In this document: positions 1 to 10,381 of the stretch, piece by piece | Layout: every line of letters starts with the position of its first letter | Position numbering within the stretch: position 1 is the first letter of the stretch | DNA from: Sulfurimonas sp. | Lineage (GTDB): Bacteria; Campylobacterota; Campylobacteria; Campylobacterales; Sulfurimonadaceae | DNA length: 24,456 nucleotides | Assembly: GCA_022712775.1 (NCBI GenBank) | Contig: JAFLJZ010000218.1 | Coordinates: forward strand, 1 to 24,456 | Direction of reading: 5' to 3' | Notes under the pieces: model-generated | Databases searched by the model: none | What the model was told of the DNA's origin: nothing | What the model saw: the letters and a program-made list of their open reading frames with translations, nothing else | Position numbers and translations under genes: made by a program

Positions 1-1
1 T

Positions 2-478
2 GCACCAATGCAACTTGATATTTGTGCAAATGTTATTAACTCTGGTTTTTCTTTGTTGTATCAAAAACATCTTATGCAGGGTCTAAAAAAATCACTTCAA
101 AAAAAATATGAAAAACATGAAATGCAATCACTTCTTAATTTCAAAGAAAAAGATATTAAAAATCTAAAAACATTTTGGGATTTTGATGGTACATATACAG
201 CTCCGATTCATGGCTTTTCTTCTGCACAGGATTACTACACACAATCTAGTGCAAAACAATTTCTTAAAGATATTTACACAAAAACTTTAATCATACATGC
301 AAGTGATGATCCTTTTATGAACGATACTGTTTTACCAACTAAAGATGAAATATCACCATCTATTGTCCTTGAGGTATCCTCGCACGGTGGACATGTTGGA
401 TTTATACAAGGAAGTATTTTTAAACCTAACTACTGGTTAGAATCTAGGATTATTACTTATTTTAACGAACATAAATAA
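2..478 (+). CDS. YheT-family alpha/beta hydrolase, C-terminal part (5' end outside window)
   Basis: The frame is open from the window edge, so the gene is truncated at its 5' end and the ATG at 8 is internal. The visible 158 residues match the C-terminal part of the YheT/Abhydrolase_1 family: PMQLDICANVINSGFS, then an IHGF segment, then THE acid-bearing LIIHASDDPFM, then the catalytic-His segment SSHGGHVGF and WLESRI near the end. The nucleophile serine must lie upstream of the window. Family members are cytoplasmic serine hydrolases, some with esterase activity; the physiological substrate is unknown. A hairpin overlaps the stop codon. Family assignment is confident, substrate is not. Confidence 0.85.
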   Translation, partial: APMQLDICANVINSGFSLLYQKHLMQGLKKSLQKKYEKHEMQSLLNFKEKDIKNLKTFWDFDGTYTAPIHGFSSAQDYYTQSSAKQFLKDIYTKTLIIHASDDPFMNDTVLPTKDEISPSIVLEVSSHGGHVGFIQGSIFKPNYWLESRIITYFNEHK

Positions 479-500
479 AATTATTTATGTTCTCTTATTT
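467..500 (+). terminator. Probable intrinsic terminator of the YheT-family gene
   Basis: Perfect 10-bp inverted repeat, GAACATAAAT at 467-476 and ATTTATGTTC at 483-492, with a 6-base AT spacer, followed by a T-rich tail TCTTATTT. The TAA stop codon lies at 476-478, inside the hairpin. The stem is AT-rich, so strength is uncertain. Confidence 0.5.
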
Positions 501-511
501 AATACCTCATT

Positions 512-517
512 TATAAT
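512..517 (+). promoter_or_regulatory. -10 box (TATAAT) upstream of the chemoreceptor gene
   Basis: Perfect TATAAT with no clear -35, as is usual for Campylobacterota housekeeping promoters. A start near 524 would leave about 27 nt before the position where the chemoreceptor frame opens (after the TAG at 550-552), but about 137 nt before the first usable ATG at 661. Confidence 0.45.
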
Positions 518-660
518 AATTGAGATAAACTATTAAAGACATTATCAACTAGGGATTATTTACAAGCTCAAAAGTACCTCTTGTAGAGTATGAAAAACTT
601 CAAAGTGAAAACAATTTACTCAAAGATGAAAATGTAAGGCTTCAAGCAATATTTGATGAC

Positions 661-1581
661 ATGGAAGCAAAAAAAAATATTATGGATATTCAAGGTAATA
701 TGGCCGAATCTGTTGCAAGTTCAAAGGAGAACATCTCAAGAAATACTTCCCTTGCTAAAAGTATCGCAAATATTTCTAAAAGAACAAACTCTGTTGTTGA
801 TGTACTTGATACGCTAAGCGAGATTACAAATACATCTATACATACTGTGCAAGGACTCTCTGAAAGAACAACCGATATCACAAGTATCTTATCTCTCATT
901 AAAGATATATCTGACCAAACAAATCTTCTTGCTTTAAACGCAGCAATAGAAGCTGCACGTGCTGGTGAACATGGGCGTGGATTTGCTGTTGTTGCTGATG
1001 AAGTTAGAAAATTAGCTGACAAAACAGATAAGGCAGTTAGTGAAATCAACATATCACTTCAATCAATGCGACAAGATGTTGATAGTATGAGTGAACAGTT
1101 TAATCATATTCAAACTAATGTTAGTGAATCAAATAACTCAATTATGGAGCTTAATGAATCACTCGCTCACGATTCGAATGAGATGAAAAAATCTACTATA
1201 AATATGTCATATACAAATGACCGCGTATTTATGTCTTTGGCAAAACTAGACCATGTTTTATGGAAAGTGAATACTTACTATTCAGCTGTAACACAAGAAG
1301 AACAATTTAAATTTGTAGACCATCATAATTGTCGTTTAGGTAAATGGTACTACGAAGGTGATGGAAAAGAAAACTTTGCAAATACACCTCACTTTGCACA
1401 GCTGGAATCTCCTCATGCCACTGTACATGATGGTACAAAAAAGGTATTTGATATTATGATAGGTGATGAGAATGGACATCATGTAGATGTAAAAGCTTTA
1501 GCAGCAGCATTTGATGAGATGGAAAAAGGTAGTGACGAAGTATTTAAAACTTTAGATACCATTCTTCAGGATAAAAATTAA
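661..1581 (+). CDS. Cytoplasmic methyl-accepting chemotaxis protein with C-terminal CZB domain; start codon probably lost
   Basis: Soluble chemoreceptor of 306 aa from the ATG at 661. The signalling hairpin tip lies at about residues 81-122 ([18 protein letters not shown], then [16 protein letters not shown]). No membrane segment is present. The C-terminus is a chemoreceptor zinc-binding (CZB) domain with likely ligands H198, C224 (in [12 protein letters not shown]), H252 and H256. CZB domains bind zinc and have been linked to sensing oxidants such as HOCl. The frame continues upstream of 661 for 36 coiled-coil-like codons to an in-frame TAG at 550-552, with no ATG, GTG or TTG in between. The ATG at 661 has no clear Shine-Dalgarno, whereas a -10 box sits at 512. 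The gene may be N-terminally shortened, or a recent pseudogene with an intact body. CheA/CheW interaction is inferred. Confidence 0.85.
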   Translation: MEAKKNIMDIQGNMAESVASSKENISRNTSLAKSIANISKRTNSVVDVLDTLSEITNTSIHTVQGLSERTTDITSILSLIKDISDQTNLLALNAAIEAARAGEHGRGFAVVADEVRKLADKTDKAVSEINISLQSMRQDVDSMSEQFNHIQTNVSESNNSIMELNESLAHDSNEMKKSTINMSYTNDRVFMSLAKLDHVLWKVNTYYSAVTQEEQFKFVDHHNCRLGKWYYEGDGKENFANTPHFAQLESPHATVHDGTKKVFDIMIGDENGHHVDVKALAAAFDEMEKGSDEVFKTLDTILQDKN

Positions 1582-1595
1582 AAAATTAAAAAGTA

Positions 1596-1604
1596 TGATA
1601 TAAT
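1596..1604 (+). promoter_or_regulatory. Extended -10 promoter of the cytochrome c gene
   Basis: TGATATAAT, an extended -10 (TGn plus TATAAT). Transcription would start near 1611, giving a leader of about 20 nt that carries AAGGA at 1622-1626. Confidence 0.55.
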
Positions 1605-1632
1605 ATTATTATTAATATAATAAGGATATTAT

Positions 1633-2067
1633 ATGAAAATAATAAATATATTTGTTATATCTCTCTTTTTCAATCTTACAATAAGTACAAATTTATTCGC
1701 CCAAACAGATGGTAAAAATTTATTTATTGAAAAATGTTCCTCATGCCATTTCTTAGAATTTCCAGATTCGAGGTCTAAATTAAAGGCATCTCCTGTACCA
1801 GGGATGATGTATCAACTAAATAAAAATATATATAGTGATGAGAAAATAATTGCTTTTATAAAAGATTTTGCAATGAATCCTAGTGAAGATAAAATTATAT
1901 TCAATCGCTTACGAAAATTTGGAATGATGAAGTCCCTTAAAGGTGCAGTAACAAAAAAAGAATTAGAATTAATCGCTCAATGGATGGTCGAAGATGTATT
2001 TATAACAAGAAAAAATTATAAAGCAGCAAAACTTCGTATGAAGCATTCTGATACTAAAGTAGAATAA
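1633..2067 (+). CDS. Small periplasmic class I c-type cytochrome
   Basis: 144-aa secreted haem protein. Residues 1-23 form a signal peptide (basic MK start, hydrophobic core, cleavage near LFAQ). A single CSSCH haem-attachment site lies at residues 35-39. A distal methionine ligand is probably one of M97/M98 in FGMMKSL or M58/M59 in GMMY. The C-terminus is basic. The start is supported by AAGGA 6 nt upstream. The likely role is electron transfer in the periplasm, but the redox partner cannot be inferred because no oxidase or reductase gene is adjacent. Its stop codon abuts the stop of the convergent membrane-protein gene with no base between them. Confidence 0.85.
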   Translation: MKIINIFVISLFFNLTISTNLFAQTDGKNLFIEKCSSCHFLEFPDSRSKLKASPVPGMMYQLNKNIYSDEKIIAFIKDFAMNPSEDKIIFNRLRKFGMMKSLKGAVTKKELELIAQWMVEDVFITRKNYKAAKLRMKHSDTKVE

Positions 2068-2295
2068 CTACTCTTGAACATTATATGATTTGCTAAAACC
2101 GTCTGTATTTTCTTTTAATGAATCAACCATTTCATTTTTAAAATTTGTTGCAGTATTTCCTGTTTCATGTGAGTATACAATATATATACCTATAACTATT
2201 GCGATTAATGCAAGTAGAGGACTATTATTTTGGTTCAAAGTAAAAGCCACAATTCCTATAACAATTAAAACACCATAATACATAAATCCATCCAT
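2068..2295 (-). CDS. 75-aa small membrane protein, unknown function
   Basis: A short protein with two hydrophobic segments, at about residues 5-19 (YYGVLIVIGIVAFTL) and 26-42 (PLLALIAIVIGIYIVYS), followed by a polar tail of about 32 residues. This suggests a double-spanning inner-membrane protein with a soluble C-terminal tail. The start is supported by AAGGAT 6 nt upstream and an extended -10 further up. It is convergent with, and directly abuts, the cytochrome c gene. I do not recognise a family. Confidence 0.75.
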   Translation of the reverse strand: MDGFMYYGVLIVIGIVAFTLNQNNSPLLALIAIVIGIYIVYSHETGNTATNFKNEMVDSLKENTDGFSKSYNVQE

Positions 2296-2318
2296 ATTTT
2301 ATCCTTTCGTTTAAGAAG

Positions 2319-2327
2319 AGTATAACA
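2319..2327 (-). promoter_or_regulatory. Extended -10 promoter of the 75-aa membrane protein gene
   Basis: On the minus strand TGTTATACT, an extended -10 with TATACT at 2319-2324. The predicted start near 2312 gives a leader of about 17 nt containing AAGGAT. Confidence 0.5.
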
Positions 2328-2375
2328 TATAATAATAAGTTTGCTTGAATTTAAAGGGAGGGATTACTTAAGGTG

Positions 2376-2409
2376 TAAAGAAAACAAACACGAAACTTTT
2401 CGTGTTTGT
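2376..2409 (-). terminator. typA: Intrinsic terminator of typA
   Basis: Arms at 2384-2395 and 2398-2409 are perfectly complementary (ACAAACACGAAA core) and the stem carries the only GC pairs nearby. Read on the minus strand the stem is followed by TTTTCTTT, so it terminates typA transcripts about 10 nt past the stop codon. There is no T-tract in the plus direction. Confidence 0.75.
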
Positions 2410-2419
2410 AAAATAAAAT

Positions 2420-4231
2420 CTATTTAGGAGATTTGCGAGATTCTCTTTTTCTTGAGTTTTCATCTAAGAATTTTTTACGGATACGAATAGACTTAGGAGT
2501 TACTTCAAGTAATTCATCATCTTCAATCCACTCTAAAGCACGCTCTAAAGACATATCTCTAAATGGGATAAGCTTGATAGCTTCATCAGCACCAGATGAA
2601 CGTACATTTGATTGTGCTTTACCTTTAATAGGGTTAACTACTAAATCATTTGAACGTGAGTGCTCACCAATAATCATACCTTCGTATACTTCAGTCTGAA
2701 CACCAATGAAAAGAGCACCACGATCTTGAATACCAAATAATGAGAAAGCAAGAGTTGAACCTGGAGTCATAGAAACAAGTGCGCCGTAAGAACGAGACTC
2801 AACCGCACCAGTATATGGACGGAATTCTATAAATGAGTGATTCATAACACCTTCACCTTTAGTATCTGTTAAGAACTGACCACGGAAACCGATTAAAGCT
2901 CTTGCTGGAATTTCAAACTCGATACGTTGGAAACCTTGACCCATTGGCAACATTGATTTCATCTCAGCTTTTCTTTTACCAAGACGCTCAATAACACCAC
3001 CAGATAAATCTTCAGGAACATCAATCACTAAATGCTCATACGGCTCACATTTAACACCTTCGATTTCTTTAACAATAACTTCTGGACGAGAGATAGAAAA
3101 TTCATAATCTTCACGACGCATGTTTTCTGCAAGAATTGTAATTTGAAGCTCACCACGACCTGATACTTTAAATTTACCTTCACCAACTGTTTCAAGTTTC
3201 ATTGCAACGTTAGTAACCATTTCAGATTCTAAACGCTCACGAAGTTTGTTAGATGTTACGTGTTTTCCTTCTTTACCAGCTAACGGACTGTCATTTACTG
3301 CAAACACAACTGTTAGTGTTGGTTCTTCAATATGCATAGGGTCAAGTGCAACAGGGTTGTTAAGATCAGCAATAGTATCACCAACATCAACAGTTTCCAT
3401 TCCTGCAAATGCAACAATGTCTCCAGCTTCTGCTTGCTCAATTTCCATTCTATTTAGACCATGAAAACCGATTAGTTTAGAGATTTTTCCCTTAACCATT
3501 TCACCATTAGCTTTTGCAAGCATAACAGTTTCACCTTTTTTAACTGAACCGTTAAAAATACGAGAAATACCAATTTTACCAACATAGTTATCATAATCTA
3601 ATGTGAAAACCTGTGCTTGAAGGGGATTAGCTGCATCACCTTCTGGCTCTGGAACATCATTAATAATTGCTTCAAAAATACAAGTGAAATCTCCATCAGG
3701 ATCTGCCATATCCATTTTAGCCATACCATCTCTTGCTGCTGCATAAATAATTGGGAAATCTTGTTGCTCATCTGTTGCATTCATATCAGCAAAAAGGTCA
3801 AACATTTCATCAACTACGCGATCTGGATCAGCAGAGTCTTTATCTATCTTGTTAATTACAACAATTGGTTTTTTACCAAGTGCAAGCATCTTTTTAACAA
3901 CGAATTTAGTTTGTGGCATAACACCTTCGTATGCATCCACTAAAACTAAAACACCATCAACCATCTTAAGAACACGTTCAACTTCACCACCAAAGTCCGC
4001 GTGACCCGGAGTATCAATGATGTTAATCTTGTAATCTTTATAACGAATTGCTGTATTCTTAGAAAGAATCGTAATACCACGTTCTCTTTCAAGGTCATTA
4101 CTGTCCATTACTCTTTCATCATGTTGTTCATGATCACCAAATGTACCAGATTGCTCTAGTAGTCCGTCTACAAGTGTTGTTTTACCATGATCAACGTGTG
4201 CGATAACGGCAATATTTCTAATTTTTTGCAT
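2420..4231 (-). CDS. typA: Ribosome-binding GTPase TypA/BipA
   Basis: 603-aa translational GTPase that binds the 70S ribosome and helps ribosome assembly and stress or low-temperature growth. The G domain shows AHVDHGKTT (G1), RGITI (switch), DTPGHADF (G3) and NKIDK (G4). EF-G-like beta-barrel and alpha/beta domains follow, then the TypA-specific C-terminal domain with [14 protein letters not shown] and FRPYTG. The frame is open 15 codons further to 4276, but the ATG at 4229-4231 is chosen because AAGGAA sits 8 nt before it and [16 protein letters not shown] is the usual family N-terminus. A TATAAT box at 4266-4271 lies in the discarded extension. Confidence 0.97.
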   Translation of the reverse strand: MQKIRNIAVIAHVDHGKTTLVDGLLEQSGTFGDHEQHDERVMDSNDLERERGITILSKNTAIRYKDYKINIIDTPGHADFGGEVERVLKMVDGVLVLVDAYEGVMPQTKFVVKKMLALGKKPIVVINKIDKDSADPDRVVDEMFDLFADMNATDEQQDFPIIYAAARDGMAKMDMADPDGDFTCIFEAIINDVPEPEGDAANPLQAQVFTLDYDNYVGKIGISRIFNGSVKKGETVMLAKANGEMVKGKISKLIGFHGLNRMEIEQAEAGDIVAFAGMETVDVGDTIADLNNPVALDPMHIEEPTLTVVFAVNDSPLAGKEGKHVTSNKLRERLESEMVTNVAMKLETVGEGKFKVSGRGELQITILAENMRREDYEFSISRPEVIVKEIEGVKCEPYEHLVIDVPEDLSGGVIERLGKRKAEMKSMLPMGQGFQRIEFEIPARALIGFRGQFLTDTKGEGVMNHSFIEFRPYTGAVESRSYGALVSMTPGSTLAFSLFGIQDRGALFIGVQTEVYEGMIIGEHSRSNDLVVNPIKGKAQSNVRSSGADEAIKLIPFRDMSLERALEWIEDDELLEVTPKSIRIRKKFLDENSRKRESRKSPK

Positions 4232-4265
4232 TAGATGTTTCCTTATTGTGGGGAAAATTTTTGCG

Positions 4266-4271
4266 ATTATA
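4266..4271 (-). promoter_or_regulatory. typA: -10 box (TATAAT) of typA
   Basis: Minus-strand GGGTATAATCG: perfect -10, predicted start near 4259 and a leader of about 28 nt ending in AAGGAA before the ATG at 4231. It supports the shorter TypA start. The remaining intergenic DNA to 4442 is AT-rich with a TATAAA at 4409-4414 that may serve the plus-strand gene. Confidence 0.55.
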
Positions 4272-4442
4272 CCCAAATAAATGTAAGAGTTTGATGAAAA
4301 TAGTGATATACTTATGAATAATATAAGTTTATATATCCCACTTCATTAAAATAGATTCATATTATTCAAATGTTTTATTCATATTTATACTTAAAACCAA
4401 AGTATTTTTATAAATAAATACAATATTTAAGGAGACAATCTC

Positions 4443-5699
4443 ATGAAAGATATAAATTTATTTGATTATCCAAAGTATTTAAATATTATATTTGATAAAC
4501 TAAACAATAATGGAATTAAACCTATAATTGTAGGTGGATATCTTAGAGATTTTTTTCTTGATATTTCTTCTAAAGATATAGACATTGAACTTTATGGTAT
4601 AACTTCTTTTAAACAACTAGAAAGCATTCTCGAAGAATTTGGCTCGCTTAACAATGTTGGAAAAAGTTTTGGTGTGTGTAAATTGTCTTTAAAGGATTGT
4701 GAAATAGACTTTACGCTTCCTAGAATCGACAATAAAATATCTCCTGGGCATTCTGGTTTTTTAATTGAGGTCAACAATAACTTAGATTTTAAATCTGCAA
4801 GTTTACGTAGAGATTTTACGATTAACTCTATGGGATATGATGTTATAAATAAACAACTACTTGATCCCTTTGATGGTTTAAATGATTTAAAAAATAAGAT
4901 ACTTAAAGCAGTAGATAGTAGTACCTTTTCACAAGACCCTCTACGAGTATATAGGGCTGTCGGTTTTGCTAGTAGATTAGATTTTACAATGGATACAAAA
5001 TTGTTTTTACTTTGTAAAACTATGTGTGAAGAAAATATTTTGAGTGAGCTCCCAAAAGAGAGAATTAAAGAAGAGTTAAAAAAAATACTTTTAAAATCAG
5101 CACATCCGTCTATCGCCTTTCATCTTTTAAAAGAGTTACACGGGCTCAAGTATTTAGCACCTCTAAATAAACTCAATAATACTGATTTCATATTTATACT
5201 CAAGGCTCTAAATAAAACTGTAAAACTTAAAACTACAAACAATACAACTAACATTTTATTATTCATGTCTGTTTTATGTTATAAATTTAATGAAGAAGAA
5301 ACAAAACAATTTATCTCAAGTATAACTAACAATACAACTTTAACAAAAGATATTCTTACTTTAACAAAAAATAAATTTATACTTTCCTATGATGATTCTG
5401 AATTACTCTTACTTGCTACACAAGTAAATATAGAACGCTTTTTAATTTTTTCGCAGGCAATACATGATTCTATTGATAAAGATATATTTAAAAAAATTAA
5501 AAGACAGGCGATAGAATTAAAAATTTTAAATAACAAAGAAAAAGCTTTTTTACAAGGAAGAGATATACTTAAGTATGGAATAAATCCTTCTCCAAGATAT
5601 GCGGAAATATTATCTAAGGCTTACCAAGCTCAAATAAATTTAGAAATCAGAAGCCATGAAGAAGCTCTAGTTTGGTTAAAAAAATATTTAACCACCTAA
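4443..5699 (+). CDS. cca: Class II CCA tRNA nucleotidyltransferase / poly(A) polymerase family protein
   Basis: 418-aa nucleotidyltransferase expected to add or repair the 3' CCA of tRNAs in the cytoplasm. Motifs seen: GGYLRDFFLD (residues 31-40), catalytic DxD as D45/D47 in KDIDIELYG, the RRDFTINSMGYD template region, DPFDGLNDLKNKIL, and the PolyA_pol RNA-binding motif RVYRAVGFASRLDF. AAGGAG lies 8 nt before the ATG. Class II enzymes can be CCA-, CC- or A-adding, or poly(A) polymerases, and sequence alone does not separate these, so the symbol is the default assignment. The 3' end overlaps the convergent 155-aa gene by 12 bp. Confidence 0.9.
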   Translation: MKDINLFDYPKYLNIIFDKLNNNGIKPIIVGGYLRDFFLDISSKDIDIELYGITSFKQLESILEEFGSLNNVGKSFGVCKLSLKDCEIDFTLPRIDNKISPGHSGFLIEVNNNLDFKSASLRRDFTINSMGYDVINKQLLDPFDGLNDLKNKILKAVDSSTFSQDPLRVYRAVGFASRLDFTMDTKLFLLCKTMCEENILSELPKERIKEELKKILLKSAHPSIAFHLLKELHGLKYLAPLNKLNNTDFIFILKALNKTVKLKTTNNTTNILLFMSVLCYKFNEEETKQFISSITNNTTLTKDILTLTKNKFILSYDDSELLLLATQVNIERFLIFSQAIHDSIDKDIFKKIKRQAIELKILNNKEKAFLQGRDILKYGINPSPRYAEILSKAYQAQINLEIRSHEEALVWLKKYLTT

Positions 5700-6155
5700 G
5701 ACTTTCATCTTTTTTTGCATCTCACTCATTGTTTGTACAATTGCAATAGCATTGGTAAGTGAATCTTTGAGTTTTGATTCATAAATTTGCATATTGTCTT
5801 TATCGAACTTTAAAATTATATCTTTATATAAATTACTAAAATTTTGTATTAATTCTAAGGTAACTACTGTTAGATATTTTGTCGTACCTATTAGTATCAC
5901 TAAGTCGAAAGCTTTTTTTATCTTAGAATCCATAGCATCACTCTCTATAAATCTTTTTTCTTTAGCATCCTTAGAGATTAGTTTACGCATAACTTCATTC
6001 ACGCCATCTTCACATATCTTAAAGTCAGTAAGCTTGTTATTCACATACATTTTCATATCAGTTAAATTCATTTTTGAAACTTTTTCAACTATTACTGAAT
6101 GTTGATCATTTTCTTTAGTTTCTTCTTTATTTTTTCCTAATAACTTTCCAAACAT
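5688..6155 (-). CDS. 155-aa conserved-looking cytoplasmic protein, unknown function
   Basis: No recognised family. Residues 6-20 are charged and low-complexity. The rest is predicted to be almost entirely helical, with two Lys/Glu-rich amphipathic stretches and a Met/Lys-rich C-terminus (MSEMQKKMKVLGG). It has no signal peptide or clear membrane segment, although residues 85-100 (FDLVILIGTTKYLTVV) are fairly hydrophobic. AAGGAAAG precedes the ATG. It lies 27 nt after queF on the same strand, so it is probably the last gene of the gyrB-GGDEF/EAL-queF run. Its last 12 bp overlap the 3' end of the tRNA nucleotidyltransferase gene on the other strand. Confidence 0.7.
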   Translation of the reverse strand: MFGKLLGKNKEETKENDQHSVIVEKVSKMNLTDMKMYVNNKLTDFKICEDGVNEVMRKLISKDAKEKRFIESDAMDSKIKKAFDLVILIGTTKYLTVVTLELIQNFSNLYKDIILKFDKDNMQIYESKLKDSLTNAIAIVQTMSEMQKKMKVLGG

Positions 6156-6182
6156 ATCGCTTTCCTTAAGTTTTAAATAAAT

Positions 6183-6569
6183 TTACATCTTTGAACTGTC
6201 TATCTCTATTACTGTATGTACATTTCCTCGAGGGTTATAATCAGCTATCACCTTCATGTACTTGGGCTTTAGTTTTCGCTCTAATACCTCATATATTTCA
6301 TTTGCTGAGTTTTCATGTGACACATGCTTATCGCGAAATGAATTTATATATAATTTAATTGCTTTTAATTCTACTACCCACTCATCTGGTGTATACTCTA
6401 GGTAAATTGTAGCATAATCTGGATATCCACTTCTAGGACATAGACAAGAGAACTCTGGTAATGTCATTTTAATTAAATAATCTCTTTTATGCTCATTTGG
6501 CCATATCTCTAAATCTTTTTCTACATCGAATGCATTAACTATTTTTTCACCGTACTTAAGAGTTGGCAT
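6183..6569 (-). CDS. queF: NADPH-dependent 7-cyano-7-deazaguanine (preQ0) reductase QueF
   Basis: 128-aa unimodular type I QueF, reducing the nitrile of preQ0 to the amine of preQ1 in queuosine biosynthesis. The catalytic pair is C44 (in SCLCPRSGYPDY) and D51, equivalent to Cys55/Asp62 of the B. subtilis enzyme. The QueF motif is seen as ELKAIKLYINSFRDKHVSHE, which contributes NADPH and substrate contacts. The ATG is preceded by a very strong GGGAGG Shine-Dalgarno. No preQ1 riboswitch was recognised in the leader. It sits 70 nt after the GGDEF/EAL gene and 27 nt before the 155-aa gene, so co-transcription is likely. Confidence 0.96.
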   Translation of the reverse strand: MPTLKYGEKIVNAFDVEKDLEIWPNEHKRDYLIKMTLPEFSCLCPRSGYPDYATIYLEYTPDEWVVELKAIKLYINSFRDKHVSHENSANEIYEVLERKLKPKYMKVIADYNPRGNVHTVIEIDSSKM

Positions 6570-6597
6570 TTAGTGCCTCCCTGCATTGAATTTTTAG

Positions 6598-6618
6598 AAG
6601 TGCTAAGCAATTGCACTT
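6598..6618 (-). repeat. Small hairpin in the queF leader
   Basis: Minus-strand AAGTGC, a 9-nt loop, then GCACTT, between the GGDEF/EAL stop and the queF ribosome-binding site. It has no T-tract, so it is not a convincing terminator. It could modulate queF expression, with no further evidence. Confidence 0.3.
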
Positions 6619-6639
6619 TCCACTTTGAATTCTTATCAT

Positions 6640-8046
6640 TTATATTTCCTGTTCACTTATTTTTAATTGTGCTAATTCTTTGCCCTGTGTATAGTCAATA
6701 CCAATACTGTATGCAAACTCTATAACTTTTCTACTTTCAAGCATTTTAAGCCATGTTTTAACGCCTTTTTTTTGTGCCATTGTATTAAAACCATCTAAGA
6801 TACTCTTATATTTTTTATTCTCACTATCTTTCGTATAAAATTTATCAAACCTTACTATATCTATCTCTAAGTCTCTAAGGTATAAAAAGCTTGTATGTAG
6901 AGATCCTAATCTATCTATTGCTATTTTAACACCTTCTTTTCGTAAAGATTGTAAAGTACTATTATATCTATCTACATGTGAATAATATTCTGTTTCACTT
7001 AGTAAAAATACAAGTTTATTTTTTATCTGTAAATTATCACGCATAAGTTCTTTTGCTTTTGTTAAAAAATTACTATTTCTTAATGAAGTTGGATCTAGTT
7101 TTATACATAATAAAGTATCATTATTAGTACGAGCTAAGATACTTTTTTCTAGAATTAAAAAATCATATTCTGCACTTAATCCTAGTTTATTTACAACTTT
7201 CATATAAGATTTTGGATGCAATTTTTTCCCATCAAAACTTTTAAGTCTTGCAAAACATTCTTGCATAACAGGCTTATCATTTTCGTATACATCTTGAAAC
7301 ATTATTTCTAGCGCTTTCTCATTTATAGCGTTGATAACATAAGATTCTAGTTCATTAGGACTTATTTCTATTCTATTTTTGAGGATTTTTTTTGTTCTAT
7401 TTGCTTCTTGTAATTCAAAAAGCTTTTCTATCATATACTCTAAATTATTTGAAAACAAAGTATCTGTTATTGCTCCAGAGATATTAACTTCTATCTCGTC
7501 GATTTTAAATTCACTACTTTTAAGACATAAAAGTTCTAAAATACTATTATAATCCTCTTTTTTTCCTTTGAGACCAATAACAAAATCTCCACCTTTTATA
7601 TGACCCATAGGATAATTACTTATCTTTTTATCTTTAAAGTACTCACTAATGTAGCGTACAATACCGTAAAGGACTTTATCACCATTTTTAATACCATAGC
7701 GTGTATTTATATCATTGAGATTATCCACACTAAGAAGAATGAGTGTATATTCCTTATTCTTTTTAATCTCTTTGATTAAATATTTATATAAATATTCCCG
7801 TGTAAATGCCTTCGATATATTTTCAGTTATTCTTACATCAAAACCTCTATAAATAAGAAAAAATATAAAATAAATACTGAATGCTAAAAGTAATATAGAT
7901 ATAAAATAAAAAGAGGGTTGAAGAGATTGGTAAGTAGTAATTAAAGTACTTGAGATAAAAGCTAAAATAAGAGCAAAAATAGGGAGACCCATTCTAAGCG
8001 CTAACTTAAAACGGTATTCTCTTTCTTTTATCTCTGGCAGTAACAT
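6640..8046 (-). CDS. Membrane-anchored GGDEF-EAL protein with both domains degenerate
   Basis: 468 aa with two membrane segments (about residues 19-36 and 48-66), then a GGDEF-like domain (about 75-215) and an EAL-like domain (about 235-460). The GGDEF signature is reduced to KGGDF at 151-155, one residue short of GGDEF or GGEEF. The EAL motif is ECF at 263-265, DDFG is DRLG at 378-381 and the catalytic Lys of the KID motif is replaced (VRFDKF). Both domains are therefore likely inactive as cyclase or phosphodiesterase and may bind c-di-GMP or another partner. The start is 7 nt after the gyrB stop, with AGG upstream. It belongs to the gyrB-queF run. Confidence 0.85.
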   Translation of the reverse strand: MLLPEIKEREYRFKLALRMGLPIFALILAFISSTLITTYQSLQPSFYFISILLLAFSIYFIFFLIYRGFDVRITENISKAFTREYLYKYLIKEIKKNKEYTLILLSVDNLNDINTRYGIKNGDKVLYGIVRYISEYFKDKKISNYPMGHIKGGDFVIGLKGKKEDYNSILELLCLKSSEFKIDEIEVNISGAITDTLFSNNLEYMIEKLFELQEANRTKKILKNRIEISPNELESYVINAINEKALEIMFQDVYENDKPVMQECFARLKSFDGKKLHPKSYMKVVNKLGLSAEYDFLILEKSILARTNNDTLLCIKLDPTSLRNSNFLTKAKELMRDNLQIKNKLVFLLSETEYYSHVDRYNSTLQSLRKEGVKIAIDRLGSLHTSFLYLRDLEIDIVRFDKFYTKDSENKKYKSILDGFNTMAQKKGVKTWLKMLESRKVIEFAYSIGIDYTQGKELAQLKISEQEI

Positions 8047-8053
8047 TTAAGAC

Positions 8054-10372
<2,319 letters not shown>

Positions 10373-10381
10373 TTATTTTCC

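Noticed and set aside
690..1052. 120-aa ORF antisense to the chemoreceptor
   Set aside because: It lies wholly across the conserved signalling region on the other strand, has no ribosome-binding site and no family character.
2161..2176. Second parS-like site TGTTTCATGTGAGTAT
   Set aside because: Five mismatches to parS, mainly in the right half; expected by chance.
3617..3943. 108-aa plus-strand ORF inside typA
   Set aside because: Shadow of the highly conserved TypA coding frame; no ribosome-binding site and no domain.
4232..4276. N-terminal extension of TypA by 15 codons
   Set aside because: It crosses the typA -10 box, and the next ATG has a proper Shine-Dalgarno and the family's N-terminus.
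6570..6639. preQ1 riboswitch upstream of queF
   Set aside because: The leader has only a 6-bp hairpin; neither the C-rich loop nor the A-rich tail pseudoknot of known preQ1 classes is visible.
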